Position numbers and translations under genes: made by a program
Source of the DNA: Hymenobacter armeniacus
GTDB lineage: Bacteria > Bacteroidota > Bacteroidia > Cytophagales > Hymenobacteraceae
DNA: 64,000 nucleotides
Assembly (NCBI RefSeq): GCF_014699055.1
Contig: NZ_JACXAC010000004.1
Coordinates: 1 to 64,000, forward strand
Direction: 5' to 3'
The notes under the pieces: model-generated
The model's input: only the letters and a program-made list of their open reading frames with translations
Told to the model about the DNA's origin: nothing
Database searches by the model: none
In this document: positions 1 to 7,862 of the stretch, one piece after another
How the letters are laid out: every line of letters starts with the position of its first letter
Numbering within the stretch: the first letter of the stretch is position 1

Positions 1-53
1 ATTAGGCCTGCCGCTAGCGTTCATCCTGAGCCAAGATCAAACTCTCCATTGTA
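1..53 (-). rRNA. rrs: 16S ribosomal RNA, 5' end only
   Basis: Read on the minus strand, the left edge gives the universal 16S start (GAGAGTTTGATC, then GGCTCAG) followed by AACGCTAGCGGCAGGC, which is the form found in Bacteroidota. Only about the first 50 nucleotides lie in the window; the rest of the operon is beyond the left edge. The exact mature 5' end is estimated by comparison with E. coli. Confidence 0.93.
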
Positions 54-382
54 AAAATGTCTACACCCAGGCGAACCCGGGCTGATGTCGAGTGCGAATC
101 CGACCCGTTTTAACGAGCTTAATTCAATGTTACGTCTGTTGTCGGTTTGTTTTACGTGTGTAGAACAAACCTTACCATTTGTCTTTTCCAGTCATTCAAA
201 GAACGTGTGCTAGCCCCAATTGGACTGACATTGTTGCTACACCCATGGTATAGCTAAGTGGCTTTCTTCGTCTCCTGCCTGCTTGTTTCAAGCCGGGCGA
301 TTAACAGAGGTGGCACTCTTTTTAGTTCGCGTTTCCTAATCTTTTTCGCTTCCGTCCGAAGCGTCTTTCGTGATTGGGAGTG
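54..382 (-). other. rRNA operon leader (no gene)
   Basis: About 320 nucleotides lie between the predicted rRNA promoter and the 16S 5' end. The stretch has no credible open frame and would form the precursor leader removed during 16S maturation. I did not identify boxA-type antitermination signals with certainty. The bases from 413 to 719, upstream of the promoter, also hold no gene that I can see. Confidence 0.6.
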
Positions 383-412
383 CAAAGGTACCAGGAGTTT
401 TTTAGTCTGCAA
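383..412 (-). promoter_or_regulatory. Predicted rRNA promoter, Bacteroidota type
   Basis: On the minus strand TTG (412-410) is followed after 19 bases by TACCTTTG (390-383), an exact match to the TAnnTTTG -7 element and the -33 spacing used by the primary sigma factor of Bacteroidota. It points at the 16S gene and would start a transcript near 375. The preceding bases are A/T-rich, as expected for a strong promoter. Confidence 0.75.
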
Positions 413-719
413 GGTCATAGCGTAAAAAAATTTGTTGCCTCACTGATTTTCTACTCAAGGATAGCTGCAATTTATTGGTAGGCAGCAAAGTATGTTTGGG
501 GCGGTATTTGATATTTTTTTGGGGCTTCAAGCGTTGTTAGCAGTTCCTTAAGTCCTGGCGCGCTTTGCGAAGCTGAACATAGTAGGCTTTGTGCTGGGGT
601 GAGCCCTCAATGCGGAGCGCCGATGAAGCTGAAAGCTGCTCACTGGAAACGTGGGGTTCTTGATACTAATGTTCAAATGCTTACTTAACGGTAGATGACT
701 GTGAACTGGGATGGTAAGT

Positions 720-1307
720 TCAGCAGATGCTGGGCTGCGGGGTTGGGACCGTGGGTTGGTTTCTTTGGGTCCAAGAGGACTTAATTATCTCATATACAAA
801 GTTCAGCTTGGGAGACTCGCCGAAATAGGCCACTTCCTGCTCGGCTACCTTGGTGGCTCCCAGCCGCTGAATGGCGACTTGTGAGCGCACATTGCCGGCC
901 CCGATGTGGAAACGCACTGTTTCGACGAATTGAAATAGGTAATTTAACAGGAGTGCCTTGACGGCCGAATTGATGCCTTTGCCCCAGTGCCGGGTGCCAT
1001 AGAAGGTGTAGCCGATGAAAATGCTGTTGTCCTCGCGCTGGTAGTCGTAGATGCGGGTGCTTCCCAGCACGGCGCCCGTGGCCTTAGCTACTACCTTGAA
1101 TGCGCCGCCGCTGCGCAACGCGCCTTCGAAGAAGGTAGCGAACACGGGCTGCTGCCACCGGTCGCGGTTGGGGTGCTGGGCCCAGATGGCGGGGTCGGCG
1201 GCCACGGCATACAGCGCGGCGAAATCGGCTGGCTGCAAGGGCAGCAGTTGCAGGGTATCGGTTTCTAAGGACGGCTGAAGGGAAAAGGGAGGCGGCATGG
1301 TGGACAA
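720..1307 (-). CDS. GNAT family N-acetyltransferase (RimJ/RimL type)
   Basis: This 195-residue protein has the layout of the RimJ/RimL-like GNAT group, which transfers an acetyl group from acetyl-CoA to an amine. The N-terminal part has the LxLxPLxxxDFxxLY pattern, the centre has IGYTF followed by GKGINSAVKALL (the acetyl-CoA pyrophosphate loop), and the C-terminal part has NxxSQxAIQRLGA, typical of the last helix. The substrate cannot be told from sequence; protein N-termini, small amines and antibiotics are all known for the family. An ATG three codons in (1298) is an alternative start. The gene sits alone between the rRNA promoter region and the divergent helicase gene. Confidence 0.85.
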   Translation of the reverse strand: MSTMPPPFSLQPSLETDTLQLLPLQPADFAALYAVAADPAIWAQHPNRDRWQQPVFATFFEGALRSGGAFKVVAKATGAVLGSTRIYDYQREDNSIFIGYTFYGTRHWGKGINSAVKALLLNYLFQFVETVRFHIGAGNVRSQVAIQRLGATKVAEQEVAYFGESPKLNFVYEIIKSSWTQRNQPTVPTPQPSIC

Positions 1308-1460
1308 ACTGGTGATGAGGCAAAGGTGCTATGGGAGATGGGTGCGCTACTTGGGCGTTACATGCATGGTAATGGCGGCGTCTGGCTCGAGAGCAGAACT
1401 TAGGCGTGCAGCGGAAATTTGCCAGCACCTTTGCACTCCATTTAGCAAGTGCCGCCCGGG

Positions 1461-3509
1461 ATGAACGCAACAGAGCAGGAAGAGAGAGAATATCTGGAAG
1501 AAATAAAGGAGAAGCTGACGCTGGCCATCCGGCGCGGCGATGAGGCCGTGCGGCAGCATTCAGAAGAGCTGCGCGAGAAAAAGCAGTACATCCACGAGCA
1601 CCAGTCGGGCATGGACGAGGCCGACATGGTGGCCGCCGACCAGTCTATCAACCGCATGGCTTTCACGGGGGAGGCGGCGGTGGGGCGCAAGCGCCGGCTG
1701 CTGAAGCTGGCGCAGTCGCCCTATTTCGGCCGCATCGACTTCACAGCGCGCGGCAGCAAGGAGGCCACGCCGGTGTACATCGGCGTGCATTCGTTTCTGG
1801 ACGAGCGCCAGCGCAAAGGGTTGATTTTTGATTGGCGGGCGCCCATCTCGTCGATGTTCTATGATTTCGAGCTGGGGCCGGCTTCATACCAAACGCCATC
1901 CGGCATTATTGAGGGCCATATTGGATTGAAGCGGCAGTACAAGATTCGCGACGGCCGCATGGAGTTCATGCTCGACAGCGGCGTGAACATTCACGACGAC
2001 GTGCTGCAGCGCGAGCTGGCCAAGTCGTCGGACGACAAGATGAAGAACATCGTCGCGACCATTCAGCGCGACCAGAACGCGGTGATTCGCAACGAAACCG
2101 CGCCGGTGATGGTCATTCAGGGCGTGGCTGGCTCGGGCAAAACGTCCATTGCGCTGCACCGCATCGCCTTTTTGCTGTATCGCTACCGCGAGAGCATTCG
2201 GGCCAAAGACGTCCTCATCATTTCACCTAACAAGGTGTTTGCCGACTACATTTCCAACGTGCTGCCCGAACTGGGCGAGGAGCACCTCCCCGAGCTGGGC
2301 ATGGAAGAGCTGGCGGCCGACCTGCTGGGCAGCCAGTTCGGCTTCCAGACCTTTTTCGAGCAGGTGTCGGCGCTGCTCGAAAACCACCACCCGGCGTTCA
2401 TTGAGCGCATTCAATTCAAGGCGTCGTTTGAGTTTCTGAGCCAGCTAAACCAGTACCTGCTGCACGTCGAGAACCACTACTTCGCGCCCACCGAGCTGCG
2501 GGTGGGCAGCACGCGGGTGCCGCAGGCGTTCATTCAGGGTCGGTTCAAAGCGTATCATCGGGTGCCGCTATTGAAGCGTTTTCCGCTGGTGGCCCAGGAC
2601 GTGCGCGACCACGTACGCGACGTTGCTAAGCGTAAGCTCACCGGCGGCGAGAAGAATACCATCGGCGAAGCCATTCCGCGCATGTTCAAGTTTGCCAGTG
2701 CGTTGGAATTCTACCGAGATTTTTACCGCTGGGTGGGCCGGCCCGAGCTATTCCGGCACGAGCCTGGGCGGAATCTGGAGTACGCCGACGTATTCCCGCT
2801 GATTTACCTGCGCATCCGGCTGGAAGGCCTTGCGACTTACGACCACGTGAAGCACTTGCTGGTGGACGAGATGCAGGACTACACGCCTGTGCAGTACGCG
2901 GTGCTGTCGCGGCTGTTCAGCTGCCGCAAAACCATTCTCGGCGACGTGAGCCAGACGGTGAACCCCTACAGCGCTTCCTCGGCCGAAACCATCGAGCGCG
3001 TGTTTCCGCAGGCGGAAGTGGTGCGGCTCTATCGCAGCTACCGCTCCACGATGGAAATTACGGCCTTCGCCCAGCGCATCACGCCCAATCCTAACATCAT
3101 TCCGCTGGAGCGGCACGGGCCGGCACCCGCGGTGCTGCGCTTCCATAGCCAAGCCGAAGAGCTGCAAGCCATTCAACGGCTGCTGCAGGATTTTGCGGGC
3201 TCCGGCAACCAGTCGCTGGGCATCATTTGCAAAACGCTGCGGCAGGCTGAGCAGGCGCACGCGGCGCTGCAAGGTTCCGGCGTGCATTTGCTCACCGACG
3301 AGTCTACTACCTTTAAGGAAGGCGTCGTTATCACCACGGCGCACTTGGCCAAAGGGCTGGAGTTTGATGAGGTCATCGTGCCGTTTGCCGCGGCCCGCAC
3401 TTATAAAACGGAAGTCGACAAGAGCATGCTTTACGTGGCCTGCACCCGGGCCATGCACCGGCTCACGCTCACGTACTCGGGCGAGGTGGCGGCTTTTTTG
3501 GCGGATTAA
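1461..3509 (+). CDS. helD: HelD-like UvrD/Rep family helicase
   Basis: This 682-residue superfamily 1 ATPase has the architecture of HelD, the RNA polymerase recycling factor first described in Bacillus. A long charged N-terminal coiled coil (about residues 1-60) is followed by the YFGRIDF region, Walker A GVAGSGKTS (221-229), Walker B LLVDEMQDY, GDVSQTVNP, the arginine motif LYRSYRST, the HLAKGLEFDEVIVP motif and C-terminal VACTRAMHRL. In characterised HelD proteins the coiled coil enters the polymerase channel and the ATPase drives release from DNA; the same role is inferred here. ATG 1461 is chosen. An in-frame GTG four codons upstream (1449) is possible, and a weak promoter-like CACCTTTG lies at 1426-1433. 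Confidence 0.85.
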   Translation: MNATEQEEREYLEEIKEKLTLAIRRGDEAVRQHSEELREKKQYIHEHQSGMDEADMVAADQSINRMAFTGEAAVGRKRRLLKLAQSPYFGRIDFTARGSKEATPVYIGVHSFLDERQRKGLIFDWRAPISSMFYDFELGPASYQTPSGIIEGHIGLKRQYKIRDGRMEFMLDSGVNIHDDVLQRELAKSSDDKMKNIVATIQRDQNAVIRNETAPVMVIQGVAGSGKTSIALHRIAFLLYRYRESIRAKDVLIISPNKVFADYISNVLPELGEEHLPELGMEELAADLLGSQFGFQTFFEQVSALLENHHPAFIERIQFKASFEFLSQLNQYLLHVENHYFAPTELRVGSTRVPQAFIQGRFKAYHRVPLLKRFPLVAQDVRDHVRDVAKRKLTGGEKNTIGEAIPRMFKFASALEFYRDFYRWVGRPELFRHEPGRNLEYADVFPLIYLRIRLEGLATYDHVKHLLVDEMQDYTPVQYAVLSRLFSCRKTILGDVSQTVNPYSASSAETIERVFPQAEVVRLYRSYRSTMEITAFAQRITPNPNIIPLERHGPAPAVLRFHSQAEELQAIQRLLQDFAGSGNQSLGIICKTLRQAEQAHAALQGSGVHLLTDESTTFKEGVVITTAHLAKGLEFDEVIVPFAAARTYKTEVDKSMLYVACTRAMHRLTLTYSGEVAAFLAD

Positions 3510-3530
3510 CTATTCAGTGTGCCTTCCCCG

Positions 3531-6002
3531 CTAGCGGTTGAGCATGATTTTCCGGGTCTGCGTCGCCCCGCCATCAAACCGGTAGCGCAGCACGTAGAGG
3601 CCGGCGGCTAGCTGCGATGGCAACTGCAGCGCCGTGGTGGAACTGCCGGCCGCCACGGGCAGCGCAAAGCGGTGGTGTACCCGGCCATCGAGGCCGAGCA
3701 CTTCGCCGCGCAGCTGACCGGCGCGGCGCGCCTGCGTGGCCAGCAACACGGTGCCGGTGGTGGGGTTGGGAAAGGTGTCGAGCTGCGACTCGGCGGCTTT
3801 GGCGGGCTGGGTGCTGCTCACCACGGCCGGGATGTTCAGCGCCCAGACCTGGGCCGAGGTAAGGGTGGCGTTGCCGCCGCGCACGAACATGTCCACGGCG
3901 TTGCTGTTGGCGCTGGCTGGGTACATGCGCGTGGCAAAGGCGTAGCGACCATTAATAAACACCTCCACGGCCGAGCCGTCGATGAAGATGCGCCACTCGG
4001 CGGGCTGGCCGGTGGGCAGGTCCAGAAACTCGGTAATGACGTCGTACGGCGTGTTGGGATTGGTGGAGGAGGCGCTGCGGTCGACCACCACCTGGCGCGT
4101 CTGGTAGTCGTAGGAAATGCGCGTCTGCTCGTTGCCGCTCGCGCTTTTGCCCAGCACAAACCCCACTTGCTGGGTGGTGGCGCCGGGCTGCACGGTGGCG
4201 CGCAGCTCCAGCTGCCAGCCGCTGACCGTGCCCAGGAAGTTGCGGCCCGTGGCGGTCAGGTTCACGTTGCTGAAGCTGGTGGCGGCGCCGCGCAGCTGGG
4301 TCAGGTTGGGGTGTGGGGCTTGGTAGAGGGCGCCGTTTTGGAGGGTCCAGGTGCGGGGCAGGCCGAAGACGTGGGCGTAGCCGTTGGTGTACGCCTTGGT
4401 GCCGGGCACCTGGTCGGGGATGACGCCGATGGCCGTCACGTTGCCGGCCGCGTCGGTGTTCACGGCGGGCGAGAGCAGCGCATTCACCACGTCGAGGTTG
4501 CGGGTGTACTGCTGGTCGGGCGTGAACTGGTTGTTGGCAAAGTCGCCCAGCCAATACAGCGCCCGCGCCGGGTTGGAGCCCTGCGGCACCTTGTTCACCA
4601 GCAGCAGGCGCTTAGTGCCAAAATCCCAAAAAACGGGCATTTCCCAGAAAATACCCGAGTTATCCAGCGCCGGGTCGCCGGTGAATAATTGCCCCACGAA
4701 CTGCCAACTCACCAAGTCGGCCGACTGGTACAAAAACGCCGTGCCGGCATCCGCCGGGCTCGCCAGCCCCGAACCCACTAGCATCTTCCACCCGTTGCCG
4801 TCGCGGAAAACGTAGGGGTCGCGGAAGTCGCGGTTGGGCACGCTGGCCGGCGCTCCGGTCACGAGCGGGTTCTGCGGCAGCTTTTGCCAGTTTAGCAGCG
4901 GGGCATCGGGCGTGGCCGTGCCGATGCCGGCCTTCACGCCATCCACGCCGGTGTAGACGATGGTGGGCGTGCCGTTGTTCACCACCACGTGGCCCGACCA
5001 GATGCCCACCTGGTCGAAGGAATTGGGTGTGGGCCACAGGGCCACCGGCAGTTCTTCCCAGGCCAGCAGGTCGCGGCTGCGCAGGTGGCCCCAGTTCAAA
5101 TTGCCCCAGTACGGCCCGTTGGCGTTGCGCTGGTAGAACAAGTGGTAATAGCCGTTGTGGTACACCAGGCCGTGGGCCTCGTTGCACCAGTTGGCGGCCG
5201 GGCTGGGGTGGTAGCGGGGCCGCAGGTAGTCGCCGGCAAAGCGGCTGGCCGGAATGCGCAAATCCGGCGCCGCGGCCGGCGCCCGGTACGCCTGCGCCAC
5301 CTGCGTGGCCGTCAGCGGCCGGCGCAGCAGCGCCACGTCGTCGAGCACGCCGTTCAGCACGTTGGTGTCGAAGTCGCCCACCCGCTCGGTGCGCGGGTAT
5401 TTACCCAGGAAAACGGTGGTGGGCTGCCAGCCCACCGGGCCGGGCGCGAAGGTGAAGACCTGCAGCAGCTGGCCGTTGCGGTAGAGGCTCAGGCGGCCAT
5501 GCTGGGTGTTCATCGTCAGGGTGACTTGCTGCCACTGGTTGTGGGCCAGTAGCTGGGTGGTCACGAACCGCTCGCGGGCGCTGCCGGCCGACACTTCGGC
5601 CACCAGCCGACCAAACTCGTCCACGCTCAGGGCCAGGCCCTGGCCGGTGGTCGGGTCGCGGTGCGCCCAGATGGCGGCCGGCTTCACGGGGTAAGATTCC
5701 AGCGCCAGCCAGGCCGTGAGTGTAAGCGAATCGGACAGAATGTTCGTCGGCAAAGCTCCTGTGAACCACACCGAATACCCATCGGTGCGCACGGCCGCGC
5801 CGCGGGCGCCCACCACCGCATCCAGCGCCGGGCGGAAAGTGGGCGACGGGTACGCCTGCTGCGACACCCGCTCGACGATACGCTTGCCCTGCACGTTGTC
5901 GAACGACCAGTGCGCCAGCGTGTCGGATTGGGCGTGCGCGCCCAGCGTGGCCAGCAGCACCGGTAGCGTGGTGCGGGCCAGTAGTTTCAGAAAAGCCGTC
6001 AT
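3531..6002 (-). CDS. GH32 enzyme with LamG domain and T9SS sorting domain
   Basis: This 823-residue secreted protein is the last gene of the fructan locus. Residues 1-25 form a signal peptide, 26-240 a LamG/concanavalin-like domain that probably binds glycan, 250-730 a GH32 five-bladed propeller plus beta-sandwich, and 743-823 a type IX secretion sorting domain (FPNPTTG start, GLYVLRY, KIMLNR end). GH32 enzymes cleave beta-fructosides such as levan, inulin and sucrose. The RDP motif (FRDP, Asp395) and the acid/base Glu454 (WEMP) are present, but the nucleophile motif, normally WMNDPNG, reads WCNEAHG, placing Glu275 where Asp is expected. The enzyme could have altered chemistry, a different substrate, or serve mainly as a binding protein. 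It is 17 bases downstream of the next GH32 gene and probably co-transcribed. Confidence 0.88.
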   Translation of the reverse strand: MTAFLKLLARTTLPVLLATLGAHAQSDTLAHWSFDNVQGKRIVERVSQQAYPSPTFRPALDAVVGARGAAVRTDGYSVWFTGALPTNILSDSLTLTAWLALESYPVKPAAIWAHRDPTTGQGLALSVDEFGRLVAEVSAGSARERFVTTQLLAHNQWQQVTLTMNTQHGRLSLYRNGQLLQVFTFAPGPVGWQPTTVFLGKYPRTERVGDFDTNVLNGVLDDVALLRRPLTATQVAQAYRAPAAAPDLRIPASRFAGDYLRPRYHPSPAANWCNEAHGLVYHNGYYHLFYQRNANGPYWGNLNWGHLRSRDLLAWEELPVALWPTPNSFDQVGIWSGHVVVNNGTPTIVYTGVDGVKAGIGTATPDAPLLNWQKLPQNPLVTGAPASVPNRDFRDPYVFRDGNGWKMLVGSGLASPADAGTAFLYQSADLVSWQFVGQLFTGDPALDNSGIFWEMPVFWDFGTKRLLLVNKVPQGSNPARALYWLGDFANNQFTPDQQYTRNLDVVNALLSPAVNTDAAGNVTAIGVIPDQVPGTKAYTNGYAHVFGLPRTWTLQNGALYQAPHPNLTQLRGAATSFSNVNLTATGRNFLGTVSGWQLELRATVQPGATTQQVGFVLGKSASGNEQTRISYDYQTRQVVVDRSASSTNPNTPYDVITEFLDLPTGQPAEWRIFIDGSAVEVFINGRYAFATRMYPASANSNAVDMFVRGGNATLTSAQVWALNIPAVVSSTQPAKAAESQLDTFPNPTTGTVLLATQARRAGQLRGEVLGLDGRVHHRFALPVAAGSSTTALQLPSQLAAGLYVLRYRFDGGATQTRKIMLNR

Positions 6003-6019
6003 GGAAAGGAGGTTTCGGG

Positions 6020-7522
6020 TTAGAGCGTGTTGATTTTCAAGCTCGTGATTTCGGCCGCGCCGCCCTCGGCCACCAGGGAAATGCGGCCTTCTTGTTTGGT
6101 TGGAAAAACCACGTCGGTGAGGACGTGGGCGCCGTCCTGGGCGAAGACTTCCACCGAGGCCTTGTCCACCAGCACGCGCAGCTTCAGGCGGCCGTTGGCC
6201 AGGGGCACTTTCATGGTTTCGGCGCTGGAAAACTTGGGGTTGAAGGCCACGTTGCCGGATTTGGTCCGGTCCAGGATGAGGGTTTGCTGGGCCACGTCGT
6301 AGCGCAGGGCGGTGGTTTCGCCGGCGCTTTGCAGCACGTTCAGGGTCAGGGTGCGGGCGGTGCCGGGTTTGAGGTCCAGGGTCAGGTCATAAGCCGTGCC
6401 TTTGTAGGGCACTTCGTAGGTCTTGGCCACGGTTTTGGCGCTCACGGCGAAGACCGTTTTCTCGCGGGCGGCGAGCTCGGCCACGGGCTGCTGCACGAGG
6501 CTGATGTCGTTGCCCACGCGACGCAGGCTCAGCTCGCGCGGCACGGTCATGGCGCTGCGCCAGGGGGCGGTGGGCACGGTGGTAGCGTAGTCCCAGTTGT
6601 TCATCCAGCCCAGGAAGATGCGCCGAGCGCCGGTGTTGCCCCAGGTCACGCCGGCGTAGTTGTCGCGGCCGTAGTCTATCCAGCGGGTGCGGGTGTTGCT
6701 GGGCGTGAAGGTTTTGCCATCGAAGTCGCCCACGAAATACTGCGTGGCCGAGCCGCCCTGCGGCCCGCCGGGGTTGATGCTGATGAGCAGCACCCAGTGC
6801 GTTTTGCCGTCCAGCGTCAGTGGAAACAAATCGGGGCATTCCCACACGCCGCCGTGGCCGCCCAGCTTCTCCCCAAACTCGCTGAGCTTGGTCCAGTCCT
6901 TCAGGTTGGGCGAAGCAAAGAAGGTGATGCGGTCCTTGGTGGCCAGCGTCATCACCCAGCGCTTGCTGGGCGCGTGCCAGCTCACCTTGGGGTCGCGAAA
7001 GTCCTGAATGCCGGGGTTTTTCAGCACCGGGTTGCCGGCGTATTTCGTCCAGGTTTTGCCGGCGTCGAGGCTGTAGGCCAGACTCTGGTTCTGGAAGGTG
7101 CGGGTGCCGGCTTTCTCGCCCTTGGGGTCGTGGTGGGTGAAAATGGCCACCAGCGGCACCTGCCCGTTCTTGCCGAAGCCGGAGGTGTTCTGCGCATCCA
7201 CCACGGCCGAGCCCGAGAAAATGTAGCCCAGGCTATCGGGGTAGAGGGCAATGGGTTGCGGCTGCCAGCGCACCAGGTCCTTGCTGGTGGCGTGGCCCCA
7301 GTGCATGGGCCCCCACACGTCGCCGGCCGGGTAGTGCTGGAAAAACAAGTGGTACTCGCCCTGGTAGAACACCATGCCGTTGGGGTCGTTCATCCACTTC
7401 GCCGCCGGCGTGAAATGGAAGCTGGGCCGGTACTGCGGGGTGGCCGCCGGGGCGGGCGTCTGGCCCTGGGCCAGGACCGGCAACGTCAGCAAAAAGCCCG
7501 TTAGCAGCAGGAGGTTTTTCAT
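6020..7522 (-). CDS. GH32 beta-fructosidase (levanase/inulinase/invertase group)
   Basis: This 500-residue secreted enzyme has all three GH32 signature motifs: WMNDPNG with nucleophile Asp46, FRDP with Asp177, and WECP with acid/base Glu228. A signal peptide covers residues 1-20. It hydrolyses beta-D-fructofuranosyl linkages by a retaining mechanism; whether levan, inulin or sucrose is preferred cannot be read from sequence. There is no lipobox and no C-terminal sorting domain, so a periplasmic location is likely, where it would finish oligosaccharides imported by the adjacent SusC/SusD. It is the conventional partner of the atypical GH32 protein encoded just downstream. Confidence 0.93.
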   Translation of the reverse strand: MKNLLLLTGFLLTLPVLAQGQTPAPAATPQYRPSFHFTPAAKWMNDPNGMVFYQGEYHLFFQHYPAGDVWGPMHWGHATSKDLVRWQPQPIALYPDSLGYIFSGSAVVDAQNTSGFGKNGQVPLVAIFTHHDPKGEKAGTRTFQNQSLAYSLDAGKTWTKYAGNPVLKNPGIQDFRDPKVSWHAPSKRWVMTLATKDRITFFASPNLKDWTKLSEFGEKLGGHGGVWECPDLFPLTLDGKTHWVLLISINPGGPQGGSATQYFVGDFDGKTFTPSNTRTRWIDYGRDNYAGVTWGNTGARRIFLGWMNNWDYATTVPTAPWRSAMTVPRELSLRRVGNDISLVQQPVAELAAREKTVFAVSAKTVAKTYEVPYKGTAYDLTLDLKPGTARTLTLNVLQSAGETTALRYDVAQQTLILDRTKSGNVAFNPKFSSAETMKVPLANGRLKLRVLVDKASVEVFAQDGAHVLTDVVFPTKQEGRISLVAEGGAAEITSLKINTL

Positions 7523-7862
7523 GCGCGATATTAGAAAAAATCAGGGTGGCCGACTGGCCAAAGTTCCATAAGCGAAGCGCTGCTCCCGACTCCGGGTGCC
7601 GCTGGAGCGGCGCATCAAACGGAAGCGGTTCCCGCCACTTCGGTTCTCACCATGATGCATGGCCCGGGGTCTGCTAGTCCCACCCAGGGAGCAGGCGCCT
7701 CGCTTTTTTTGGGGTTGGGTTGGTGGTGTTGGGCGCAGTGGGGCGCCTCACCCCCGGCCCCTCTCCTCAGGGAGAGGGGAGCCTGACGAATTCGGCAGGA
7801 GCAAGACCGGTGTCCCCTCTCCCTGAGGAGAGGGGGGCAGGGGGTGAGGCGCCCGCCAGCAC
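7523..7862. other. Intergenic region between susD and GH32 genes
   Basis: This 340-base gap inside the fructan locus holds no gene that I can see. Its left part is ordinary GC-rich sequence with no recognisable promoter. Its right part carries a large palindrome (7741-7854). If the whole locus is one transcript, the palindrome is a likely point of RNA processing or partial termination that would separate susCD from the enzyme genes. Confidence 0.5.
7741..7854. repeat. Long imperfect palindrome (GGGGGTGAGGCGCC family)
   Basis: Arms 7741-7780 and 7813-7854 are inverted copies differing by a 2-base length change, separated by 32 bases. Each arm also folds on itself (CCCCTCTCC against GGAGAGGGG). 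The same core recurs at 41778-41816, so this is a dispersed repeat and not a site specific to this locus. No transposase is nearby. Confidence 0.85.

Noticed and set aside
6092..7504. A 470-codon plus-strand frame opposite the classical GH32 gene
   Set aside because: Antisense shadow; GH32 motifs on the minus strand are intact.
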